Made by a program: the position numbers and the translations under genes | In this document: piece by piece, positions 16,501-23,738 of the stretch | Numbering within the stretch: the first letter of the stretch is position 1 | Layout: every line of letters begins with the position of its first letter | Notes under the pieces: generated by a model | The model's input: the letters and a program-made list of their open reading frames with translations, nothing else | What the model was told of the DNA's origin: nothing | The model's database searches: none | NCBI RefSeq assembly: GCF_964253085.1 | Contig: NZ_CAXUQH020000001.1 | Location: forward strand, 8,063,885-8,127,884 | Reading direction: 5' to 3' | DNA length: 64,000 bases | DNA from: Paenibacillus_E sp964253085 | Lineage (GTDB): Bacteria; Bacillota; Bacilli; Paenibacillales; NBRC-103111

Positions 16501-18420
16501 ATGAAGCGTTTCCACTTGATCTTGTTACTACTCACTTTAGGCGGGGCTGCCTTCTTGGCATTGCTCCTGTATCCCTTCATAAACTCATCGAAGGATTCAA
16601 CCAATCTTCCAATAACCACATGGAGAGTGCAATGGATTCCTGTTGGAGCTCCAGAAGACGCCCCGCCTGACATAGACGGAGAGTGGCTGTCTGCCACGGT
16701 TGAGCACCCGTTTGATGCTATTCCCAAAGGGAAGGTCGGCGCATGGATTCACCTGACTGTCCCCCCGACGTCCAACCTATCCAAACCCGGGCTGTATATT
16801 GAACGCCTGTATGCCATGAACGTAATGATTTATGAGAACGGCAAGCCTGTCTATCAGGTCGATCGCAGCTTTGACTTCGAGCGCACCCTTCTCCAACTGC
16901 CGCTCGACCATGCTGAGAAAACCAGCGATCTCTACCTGCGGCTCACGGCGAAGGAACGGGCAGGCATCACCAGTGATGTCCAACTTGGTGAGCTTCCCGA
17001 AAACTCCCGGCAAGCCGTCCGCAAGGAACTGCCTAACCTGTTGCTAGGGGGAGGCTTCGTTTTCCTATCGCTCATGATGCTTCTCTGCTCCTTGTACCTG
17101 AACCGAGCCCAACGCAATACCGCCTTGGCGCTGACCCTATTTGTCATGTGCAGCGGCATTCTGATCGTAACCTATTCGGCAATGCCTTACTACTATTTCC
17201 CTGAGCTTGGACACTTTTTTGTATTTATTTTTGATACGTCTATTTATATTATGTTTCCTGCCTTGCTGTACTTCGTCACCCACATATTCGAAGGCCGGTA
17301 TCCATGGATCAAGCGGGTGTTCCGCTGGCTTGTCGTCTATTATTCGATTAGCTTCTGCGTTATGGTTTGTTATAAGATCATCGGAACTCCCTTGTATTCT
17401 CTCTACGCGTTCCTGACCCTTTGGTTGGGTGCACCGCTCATTATCGGACAACTGATTCTCATTAGCGTCCTCGCCTTTCGGAACGCCATGCAGAATCCCA
17501 ATTCCCTGATCCTCTCTCTAGGCATTCTGATCCTTGCCCTATCCGGTGTGACGGATCTCTTGCTGATGTACGCGATAGATATGCTCCGTATGCTTAATTT
17601 ATGGAAGCTTGGCATCCTTATTCTGATCGCTTCCTTGGTGATGATCCTGAACCGCCGCATTGCATCTGACTATGCCCGGCTCCTCTCCTACTCCAAAGAA
17701 TTGGAGCTTTATAATCACCAACTTCAGCGGACGGAGAAAATGGAGATCATTAGCGAACTAGCTGCATCCATTGCCCATGAGGTGCGCAACCCGCTTCAGG
17801 TCACAAGAGGCTTTTTGCAGCTACTCTCGGGAAAATCAGTGGAGCACGACAAGTCCTACTTTACCTTGGCCATTCAGGAGCTGGATCGGGCGTCAGGCAT
17901 CATAACGGACTTCCTGACCTTTGCGAAACCGGAGCTGGATACCCTAGTAGAGCTGAATTTGCAGCATGAGCTCGCACAGATCGAAACCATGATGACGCCG
18001 CTGGTCTTGCTGAACAATGGGGAGCTGGAAGTCCACGTGCCCGAACCTCAAATCATTCTGGGCAACTCATCCAAGTTCAAGCAAGCATTGATCAACATCA
18101 TCAAGAATAGCATCGAGTCCCTTCACGAAGAAGGCCACATTACCATCAACGCCTGGACCGAGGGAGGAACCGCTGTCATCCTCATTGCAGATAACGGGGA
18201 AGGCATGGAACCGGAGCAAATCGCGAAACTAGGAGAGCCTTACTTCTCAACAAAATCCAAAGGAACTGGCCTCGGCCTGATGGTTACCTTTCGTATCATC
18301 GAAGTGATGGAGGGCACCTTGGAATTCCATAGTGAAAAAGGAAAAGGAACCGAAACTATCGTCCGGTTCCCTCTCGTTTCCAACCCTAGTTCCAAGAAAT
18401 CTGCGGTTGTACCCCAGTAG
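16501..18420 (+). CDS. Membrane sensor histidine kinase with DISM-like 7TM domain
   Basis: 639 residues, GAGGTG six bases before ATG. Domains in order: N-terminal membrane anchor (~5-25); an extracytoplasmic beta-rich domain (~35-175); about seven membrane helices (~178-385), together a 7TMR-DISM-like input; a HisKA dimerisation helix with phospho-acceptor His-426 (IAHEVRNPLQ); and an HATPase domain with N-box N532/N536, DNGEG (564-568) and GTGLGL (588-593). No response regulator is adjacent. The HisKA type resembles sporulation phosphorelay kinases such as KinB, so feeding Spo0F/Spo0A is possible. The gene converges on two NHLP peptide genes and its last 35 bases overlap the first of them, which suggests it may sense the peptide. 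That link is inference. Confidence 0.88.
   Translation: MKRFHLILLLLTLGGAAFLALLLYPFINSSKDSTNLPITTWRVQWIPVGAPEDAPPDIDGEWLSATVEHPFDAIPKGKVGAWIHLTVPPTSNLSKPGLYIERLYAMNVMIYENGKPVYQVDRSFDFERTLLQLPLDHAEKTSDLYLRLTAKERAGITSDVQLGELPENSRQAVRKELPNLLLGGGFVFLSLMMLLCSLYLNRAQRNTALALTLFVMCSGILIVTYSAMPYYYFPELGHFFVFIFDTSIYIMFPALLYFVTHIFEGRYPWIKRVFRWLVVYYSISFCVMVCYKIIGTPLYSLYAFLTLWLGAPLIIGQLILISVLAFRNAMQNPNSLILSLGILILALSGVTDLLLMYAIDMLRMLNLWKLGILILIASLVMILNRRIASDYARLLSYSKELELYNHQLQRTEKMEIISELAASIAHEVRNPLQVTRGFLQLLSGKSVEHDKSYFTLAIQELDRASGIITDFLTFAKPELDTLVELNLQHELAQIETMMTPLVLLNNGELEVHVPEPQIILGNSSKFKQALINIIKNSIESLHEEGHITINAWTEGGTAVILIADNGEGMEPEQIAKLGEPYFSTKSKGTGLGLMVTFRIIEVMEGTLEFHSEKGKGTETIVRFPLVSNPSSKKSAVVPQ
18335..18370 (-). 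terminator. Terminator of peptide gene A, inside the kinase coding sequence
   Basis: GGAACCG / CGGTTCC perfect 7-bp stem (18346-18370) with an 11-base loop, followed on the minus strand by TTTTCCTTTTTC. It lies within codons ~613-624 of the convergent kinase. The same hairpin is kept in the second repeat unit with a different loop. Confidence 0.65.
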
Positions 18421-18634
18421 ATTTCAATTGATCCAATTCCTCCGGTTGCGGGGGAATGACCAGTGCATAATGAGCTGGTGTTTCTGCCAGCACACTCAGC
18501 TCAATACCTTCAGGAACTTCAATTCCGAAGTCCTGCTTCAACGCACTACGGGGATCTGCCAACAAGCGTGCCTTGAAATCCGCGTCTTCCCAAGCCTTCT
18601 TAATGATCTTCACTTTCAACGTATCCATGGACAT
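18386..18634 (-). CDS. NHLP-leader RiPP-like precursor peptide A
   Basis: 82 residues from the ATG at 18634 (AAGGG ten bases upstream, same spacing as in copy B). The body (KIIKKAWEDADFKARLLADP, then ALKQDFGIEVPEGIELSVLAET and ALVIPP) is the nitrile-hydratase-alpha-like (NHLP) leader used by several classes of ribosomal peptide precursors. The leader normally ends at the PP; here a 20-residue tail follows, ending GVQPQISWN with Trp-81 next to last. No cysteines, and the only Ser/Thr in the tail are scattered, so lanthionine or azole chemistry is unlikely. Its 3' end overlaps the convergent kinase gene. Candidate substrate of the isoprenoid-fold enzyme upstream. Confidence 0.85.
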   Translation of the reverse strand: MSMDTLKVKIIKKAWEDADFKARLLADPRSALKQDFGIEVPEGIELSVLAETPAHYALVIPPQPEELDQLKSTGVQPQISWN

Positions 18635-18776
18635 GACAACACAACCCTTCAAAATATAGGATATCTGCATTTTCATAATACCATGGAACTAGATCTTTTG
18701 TACCATTGTTTACCAATAATCGACAAATAAATTTCAAATACGCCACCATTCAACAAACCATCGTAATGATCTAATG

Positions 18777-18812
18777 AAAAAGGAAAAGGAACCGAAGCCA
18801 TTGCCCGGTTCC
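18777..18812 (-). terminator. Terminator of peptide gene B
   Basis: GGAACCG / CGGTTCC stem (18788-18812) followed on the minus strand by TTTTCCTTTTTC. It is the repeat-unit copy of the hairpin at 18335-18370, and stands between peptide genes B and A, so A needs read-through or its own promoter. Confidence 0.65.
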
Positions 18813-18827
18813 CTCTCGTTTCCAACC

Positions 18828-19079
18828 CTAGGTCCAAGTAGCCATTTGCGGTTGTACCTCAGTAGCTGTCAAACCATCCAATTCCTCCGGTTTCGGGGGA
18901 ATGATCAGCGCATACTTAGTGGGTGTTACCGCCATCACATGCAGCTCAATACCTTCAGGAATATTATGTCCGAAGTCCTGCTGCAGCGCACTACGGGGAT
19001 CTGCCAGCAAACGCGCCTTGAAATCCGGGTCCTCCCAAGCTTTCTTGATGATATTCACTTTCAACGTATCTATGGACAT
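18828..19079 (-). CDS. NHLP-leader RiPP-like precursor peptide B
   Basis: 83 residues from the ATG at 19079, with GGAAGG ten bases upstream. The leader (NIIKKAWEDPDFKARLLADP, then ALQQDFGHNIPEGIELHVMA and ALIIPP) is very close to that of peptide A. The tail is KPEELDGLTATEVQPQMATWT, again with VQPQ and a penultimate tryptophan. It follows the isoprenoid-synthase-like gene by 75 bp in the same direction and is probably co-transcribed with it. The differences from peptide A cluster in the tail and in two leader spots (GHN for GIE), as expected for duplicated precursors that are diverging in their active part. Confidence 0.85.
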   Translation of the reverse strand: MSIDTLKVNIIKKAWEDPDFKARLLADPRSALQQDFGHNIPEGIELHVMAVTPTKYALIIPPKPEELDGLTATEVQPQMATWT

Positions 19080-19154
19080 GACAACACAACCTTCCAAATA
19101 TTAGGATATATTGCATTTTCATAATACCATAGAACTAGATATTTTGTACCATAA

Positions 19155-20096
19155 TTAACCATTTATCGCTAAATAAATTGAAAATCCCCCATCATTTAAC
19201 AAACTATTGTAACGATCTCTGATCTCGTTTGCCTTGCTCTGCAAGCTTTGAGCGATCGAGGATGCGAAAACCTGAAGGGATGCGGGAGCATCCTTCATGG
19301 CGCTCAACTGATCCGCATAATCGCTTGCAAGGGTCGCAAGCCCTCCTAAGGCCTGCTCACGATAAATGCTGCGTTTCACCATACTCTCATCCAAAACCTC
19401 GCCTGCATGTAATGCAAGGTTCTCCCGCAGCAACACTAGAAAAGCGTTACAGGAAGCCATCGGCAAATCCTCCCGCCAATCTGTCCAGTCATCGGAGAGT
19501 TGGAGTACCGCAAGGGCCAAATCGATGGCTGTCTCCATAACCCGAATCTCTTGGGCCCGTCCGACTTGGAGCAACAATGCCGTGGCGCACAGCTTCACCG
19601 GGGCAGCCTTGCGGGCCAATCGGCCAGGATCCCGTGGATCCATTGACTCGTCCACCTCACGGTACATAGCATCTGCCCATTCCGCTAAATAGCGATTATA
19701 ATAAACCCACAGTTGAGCATTTCCTGAGAAACACCGCTGATAAGCCTCCAAGAACCGTTGATTCAAAAGCGTGCTTAGGGACAGCGAACGCCGAACCTCA
19801 CCTTTCTCATCCATTACATCGTCCAAGAGAAAAAAGGACAACATCCCGTACACATTTCCCACCGCTAACTCGCGACACAGCTCGATCGGACTCCCCAAGG
19901 TCTCTCCAACCCAATACGGGAGCAGGTAGCTGATCATATTAGGTCCTTCGCTGTCCTTCCTGTCTAATGGATAGCACCCGCCCAGAAGCGCCAAAGCTTG
20001 CTCCTTCAGTTCCTCCGGAAGCGTCTGCAATTGAGCCGAGGCTTCTCCGAAGATCCGGACAATCTCATCGCTATATTGATCTATTAATCGGTTCAT
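19155..20096 (-). CDS. Class I isoprenoid-synthase-fold protein (ComQ-like candidate)
   Basis: 313 residues, all-helical. Two aspartate-rich motifs are in the positions expected for class I prenyl-diphosphate enzymes: LLDDVMDE (D92, D93, D96) and LSDDWTDWRED (D202, D203, D206). These bind Mg-diphosphate. Length and lack of a canonical polyprenyl-synthase signature fit divergent relatives such as ComQ, which transfers an isoprenyl group to a tryptophan of the ComX pheromone. The ribosome site is weak (AAGGA about 17 bases from ATG). Its 3' end lies inside the tandem duplication. Whether it makes a free isoprenoid or modifies the downstream peptides is unknown; context favours the latter. Confidence 0.72.
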   Translation of the reverse strand: MNRLIDQYSDEIVRIFGEASAQLQTLPEELKEQALALLGGCYPLDRKDSEGPNMISYLLPYWVGETLGSPIELCRELAVGNVYGMLSFFLLDDVMDEKGEVRRSLSLSTLLNQRFLEAYQRCFSGNAQLWVYYNRYLAEWADAMYREVDESMDPRDPGRLARKAAPVKLCATALLLQVGRAQEIRVMETAIDLALAVLQLSDDWTDWREDLPMASCNAFLVLLRENLALHAGEVLDESMVKRSIYREQALGGLATLASDYADQLSAMKDAPASLQVFASSIAQSLQSKANEIRDRYNSLLNDGGFSIYLAING

Positions 20097-20240
20097 GGAT
20101 GGGAATCAGTTCCTTCCTTTTTGTGAAAATCGTTTATCTAGACTGGGTCGCATGTTTTCCATAATTATACTTCTGATCCATCTAGGCGTAAACCTTGCAG
20201 TTCGCCATGAACTTGATAATCTTATCCGTCACAGAAAACG

Positions 20241-20285
20241 AAAAAGCGTATGATCTCGTTTCTGGGATCGTACGCTTTTTTTTAT
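20241..20285 (-). terminator. Bidirectional intrinsic terminator
   Basis: AAAAAGCGTA with GATC pairs to GATCGTACGC, followed by a run of T on the plus strand and TTTTTCGTTTT on the minus strand. It ends the leftward ABC-F/MFS-remnant transcript and insulates the peptide locus. Confidence 0.85.
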
Positions 20286-20343
20286 TTGTCTTTCTGAGTG
20301 AGTACAACAGGGCATCTCCCAATTACTATGTGGAATGGAATTA

Positions 20344-20556
20344 TCATTTCTTCTCTGTCGTAAAATAAAGGAGGGCTGCGATCGGGAAAGCTATTCCAAT
20401 CCATAACACGGCACTCCAACCTCCTGTAGCATATGCCCATCCACCAATTGCGGATCCGATGGCACCGCCAAAAAAGAAGATAGCCATAAAAAGACCATTC
20501 AGCCGACTGTGAATTTCTGGAATCATTGAGAAGAGCGCACGCTTTATTTCAATCAA
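20344..20556 (-). pseudogene. C-terminal remnant of an MFS transporter
   Basis: 70-codon frame with two hydrophobic helices; IPEIHSRLNGLFMAIFFFGG followed by GSAIGGWAYATGGW is the typical helix 10-11 region of a drug-type major facilitator. The other ten helices are missing: the frame begins eleven bases after the stop of the ABC-F gene. It is the broken end of a gene whose 5' part was replaced or deleted, possibly when the ABC-F gene arrived. Confidence 0.75.
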
Positions 20557-20567
20557 AGGGTTGTAAT

Positions 20568-22307
20568 TTAAAGCAACTTAATCAGCTCTTCTAGCTCGTC
20601 AACCAATACTTTTGCAAGTTCAAAATTAGTATCTTTTAAAGCCAATTCTATTTTCATTTCAACAGATTTTTTATTTTGTTCATTTTCTAGATAGTCTCTA
20701 TCAAAATGACTAGCATAAATCATCTGTCTAAATTTTCGCATACTCATTTTTCTAATTGTCTTATCGTCAATGATTAAAACATAATCCATACCATTTACAA
20801 CAGAATAGAAATCATGAGAAATCATGAGAATCGCACCTTTATAGTCTTCAATGGCTTTCTCCAGTGCTATTTGTGTATAGGTGTCTAAATGGCTTGTCGG
20901 TTCATCAAGAAGCAATACGTTTGCTTTACTGGCAGAAACTTTAGCCAATTGAAGCATATTCTTTTCTCCACCAGATAAAGAGGCTATCTTTTGATTAACG
21001 ATCTCTCCTTCAAAGCCATAGTTTGAAAGATACGATCTAACCTCATCATACGTTTTAAACCCAGCATCGATGAATTCTTCTAGTATTGTATTAGAATCCT
21101 TTAGCACTTCGCCTTGATTCTGAGATAGATAAGCCACCTTAACATCAGCATGTATTTCAATTGAAGCATGATTATTTTTAAAGATATCTCGGAGTAAAGT
21201 CGTTTTCCCGGTACCGTTTGGACCAATAATGGCTACTTTATCCGTAGATTTTATCTCAAAGTTAACATTGTCTAAAAGCAACTCATCAAACGTAACACGA
21301 TAATTATTGACCTTTACAACAATGGTATCTTCAATCTCATTTTCAATACCAAAACTAATATTCGGTTGCTTAATATCAACAAATGGCGCTTTAATTCTAC
21401 GCGCTTCCAATCTTTCTTGAAACCTAACTCTAGCTTTTAATGCTCTCCCTCTAGATGCTTCTGAATTATACGTTGCGATAGCTCTAAGATTATCAATAAT
21501 GTTATCGTATCTCTCAATTTCTTCTTGTTCAGCGACTGCGATTTCTTGCAACTCAATTTTTGTCTGAAGTAATGAGAAATTATACTCAATATACCGCCCA
21601 TCAAACTCTTGGATCTCCATGTTTTCAAGGTGTAAAATTTTGTTGAAACAATGATTCAATAGATATCGGTTGTGTGTAACAACTAGCAGCATTCCTTTGT
21701 GAGAATTAATTAGATTTTTAAGCGCATTTAGGTTTTCAAAGTCTAAAAATACATCAGGTTCGTCCATAATCATTAAGTCTGGACTACTAAGCATTTCCTT
21801 CATCACTTGAATAAGTTTGAATTCCCCACCACTCAGGTCGGATACCCTAAGATCTTTTAGCTTCATGAGGTTTGCTAGATTTAGTTTCTTATTAATATTG
21901 CTTTCAAAATCAGCCCCACCGATTGAATCAAATGTGTCTAAAGCTAATTGATACTTTTCTAATAACGCATCCATATCCGATGAAGTTTCCATCTCCGCAC
22001 AAATAGATGTTATTTCATTTTGTACCTTAATAAATTCTTCCCCTATATATTCAAAAACTGTTGTTTCTTTTCTTTTGTCAAATTGTGGGAATTGACTTGC
22101 ATGCGTAATTTTGCAAGTTGGATCTATTTCTAACTTGCCCTCGAACAAATATCTTTCTGGATCCATCAATATATCGATCAATGTACTTTTCCCACTGCCA
22201 CTTGTTCCTATAAAAGCGCAATGTTGTGCCTCTTCAAGCGTAAATGAAATGTTGTTATATAGTTCTTTTTGCGGAAATGAGAAGGATAAGTTATCAACTT
22301 TTATCAT
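20568..22307 (-). CDS. ABC-F family ATPase (putative ribosome-protection type)
   Basis: 579 residues, two ATP-binding cassettes without membrane helices. Cassette 1: Walker A GTSGSGKST, signature DLSGGE, Walker B LMIMDEPD. Cassette 2: Walker A GPNGTGKTT, signature SLSGGEKN, Walker B VLLLDEPTSHLD and the H-loop MISHDF. A linker of basic residues (SRGRALKARVRFQERLEARR) joins them, as in ABC-F translation factors; antibiotic-resistance ABC-F proteins act by clearing drugs from the ribosome. AAAGG lies seven bases before ATG. The gene is clearly more AT-rich than rlmH next to it, and replaces most of an MFS gene, which suggests horizontal arrival. Resistance role is inferred. Confidence 0.85.
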   Translation of the reverse strand: MIKVDNLSFSFPQKELYNNISFTLEEAQHCAFIGTSGSGKSTLIDILMDPERYLFEGKLEIDPTCKITHASQFPQFDKRKETTVFEYIGEEFIKVQNEITSICAEMETSSDMDALLEKYQLALDTFDSIGGADFESNINKKLNLANLMKLKDLRVSDLSGGEFKLIQVMKEMLSSPDLMIMDEPDVFLDFENLNALKNLINSHKGMLLVVTHNRYLLNHCFNKILHLENMEIQEFDGRYIEYNFSLLQTKIELQEIAVAEQEEIERYDNIIDNLRAIATYNSEASRGRALKARVRFQERLEARRIKAPFVDIKQPNISFGIENEIEDTIVVKVNNYRVTFDELLLDNVNFEIKSTDKVAIIGPNGTGKTTLLRDIFKNNHASIEIHADVKVAYLSQNQGEVLKDSNTILEEFIDAGFKTYDEVRSYLSNYGFEGEIVNQKIASLSGGEKNMLQLAKVSASKANVLLLDEPTSHLDTYTQIALEKAIEDYKGAILMISHDFYSVVNGMDYVLIIDDKTIRKMSMRKFRQMIYASHFDRDYLENEQNKKSVEMKIELALKDTNFELAKVLVDELEELIKLL

Positions 22308-22507
22308 AGTATTACCTTTCTTTATAACTAAAATGGTGACTATTAGTAAATGTATTGCAAAAAATAGATTATGAGTTTACCGTTGTTAGACTAACACTGT
22401 TTACAACCAACTTCAATCCCATTGTATCCCATCCCTTGGGGTCAAAGTTCGGTGCTCTCTCAACTGTCCGGTTGTACATGCACCTTTTTCATCTTATCTC
22501 GCTGCCG

Positions 22508-22987
22508 TTATTTATGATACGGTTCCCCCCGATTGATCCGCATCGCGCGATAAATCTGCTCCACCAGCACCAGCCGCATCAGCTGGTGCGGCAGCGTCAT
22601 GCGGCCGAAGCTCAGCCGCATATCCGCACGGCGCAGCAGCTCTCTGGACAGCCCCAGCGAGCCGCCAATAACGAAGGCCACCTGGCTCCGCCCATAGGTG
22701 GCCAACTTATCGAGCGAGCTCGCCAGCTGCTCGCTCGTCCACATCTCACCGTCGATGGCAAGCGCAACGACGTACACATCTGGGCGCAGCGCAGCCAGCA
22801 GCCGCGCGCCTTCACGATCCTTCACCTGCTGCTCTTCAGCAGGGCTCATGTTCTCCGGTGCCTTCTCATCTGGCACCTCAATCATTTGCATCTTGGCATA
22901 CGGGCCAAGACGCTTCACATACTCCGCGATCCCGTCCACGAGATAGCGCTCTTTTAATTTACCAACGGTCAGTATCTGTATCTGCAT
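22508..22987 (-). CDS. rlmH: 23S rRNA (pseudouridine-1915-N3) methyltransferase
   Basis: 159 residues, the usual RlmH length. SPOUT-fold signature: IQILTVGKLKERYLVDGIAEYVKRL at the N-terminus, ALAIDGEMWTSEQLAS, VAFVIGGSLGLSRELLRRAD (the knot and SAM pocket) and LTLPHQLMRLVLVEQIYRA(M)RINRGEPYHK at the C-terminus. It methylates pseudouridine 1915 of 23S rRNA helix 69. The gene is GC-rich compared with the ABC-F gene to its left. Position next to yyzF and htrA matches Bacillales gene order. Confidence 0.96.
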   Translation of the reverse strand: MQIQILTVGKLKERYLVDGIAEYVKRLGPYAKMQMIEVPDEKAPENMSPAEEQQVKDREGARLLAALRPDVYVVALAIDGEMWTSEQLASSLDKLATYGRSQVAFVIGGSLGLSRELLRRADMRLSFGRMTLPHQLMRLVLVEQIYRAMRINRGEPYHK

Positions 22988-23146
22988 AGTGAGCCCCTAT
23001 TCTTTTCCCATTTTAGGCCTAACTGATCTCATCATCATACCATAAACGAAATAAACGGCTACGTCGTCTTTCTCGATACCATCTAGTCCTGCTCGTGATG
23101 TTATATGGGGTTCTTTTACATTCTCAGGCTGGATAGCTATTGGGGA

Positions 23147-23282
23147 TTAACTGGATTTCCTACATCTATTTCGGGGTAAAACTAGCCTTTTGGGAGTTTA
23201 AATGGATTTTCTACATCTATTTTTGCTCAAAATGTCCCGTTTGGCGAATTCGCCCTGAAATAACGGGAGGAAATCCAGTTAA
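23147..23282. repeat. Intergenic inverted-repeat element
   Basis: A perfect 14-bp inverted repeat (TTAACTGGATTTCC at 23147, GGAAATCCAGTTAA at 23269) bounds about 136 bp. Inside are two direct copies of a TGGATTT-CTACATCTATTT segment and a nested hairpin: CCCGTT ... AACGGG enclosing the palindrome GGCGAATTCGCC. A further AAATCCAGTTATTTGC lies just outside to the right. The short frame across it is not a credible gene. It looks like a small non-autonomous or palindromic intergenic repeat. The rest of the 22988-23433 gap shows nothing else. Confidence 0.65.
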
Positions 23283-23433
23283 TTTGCGAAATGCGGTGAT
23301 TCCACTTGAATTAGCTGCATAAAATCCAGTTATTTGCTTGGCCAAGATGCCCTGTGGCTAGTGCCGATGCTTGTGCTTAAACCATCTCCACCAGCCCACT
23401 TCACGCCAAAAACACATTTAATTACTTATATGT

Positions 23434-23457
23434 AGAAAAAAGAGGCCCTCAGGCCTC
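23434..23457 (-). terminator. Intrinsic terminator after yyzF
   Basis: GAGGCC / GGCCTC stem with a four-base loop (23442-23457), followed on the minus strand by TTTTTTCT. Confidence 0.85.
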
Positions 23458-23460
23458 CCC

Positions 23461-23628
23461 TCATACGATTAGAAAACGTGATAATGACTGGCAATGCTCG
23501 CAGTGCTCAGGCGGTGCCCAGTGGGCGAAGTGGGTTTTCTGCAGATCCACAACGTCTGGTGCTTCCTCATACTCATCAACAAATTCATCTATGGCTATTT
23601 CCACATGATCTTTACAAACGACATGCAT
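23461..23628 (-). CDS. yyzF: CxxH/CxxC protein (YyzF-like)
   Basis: 55 residues from the ATG at 23628, six bases after GAGGT; a start five codons earlier has no ribosome site. A CKDH motif (CxxH) near the N-terminus and CEHC (CxxC) near the C-terminus frame an acidic middle, which matches the small CxxH/CxxC protein family found beside htrA and rlmH in Bacillales. The four residues probably bind zinc. No function is established. Confidence 0.85.
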   Translation of the reverse strand: MHVVCKDHVEIAIDEFVDEYEEAPDVVDLQKTHFAHWAPPEHCEHCQSLSRFLIV

Positions 23629-23738
23629 GTTAGTACCTCTCATCCGCTGGCGGCTCTGTAGATTTCTATTCTTTCACTTGACCTTCAATCTCTTAGCTCT
23701 TCTATTACTATATCTTGATCCTTGCACTTTCCCGACCA

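Larger units (their letters stand above)
18334..19218. repeat. Tandem duplication of about 440 bp covering the peptide gene and both flanking gene ends
   Basis: Unit 1 (about 18334-18773) and unit 2 (about 18776-19218) align along their whole length. Each contains, left to right, the 3' end of the kinase gene (GKGTE then RFPLVSNP), an NHLP peptide gene on the minus strand, its 5' region, and the 3' end of the isoprenoid-synthase-like gene. In unit 1 the latter is a remnant that still reads DHYDGLLNGG then IYLSIIG against DRYNSLLNDGG then IYLAING in the intact gene. In unit 2 the kinase end is a remnant that stops at TAG. The ancestral order was therefore kinase, one peptide gene, synthase. 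Confidence 0.9.

Noticed and set aside
18332..19124. Two similar rightward frames starting MKKEKEP
   Set aside because: They are antisense to the NHLP genes and resemble each other only because of the tandem duplication.
23140..23322. Short frame starting MGINWISYIYF
   Set aside because: It lies across the inverted-repeat element and has no ribosome site.
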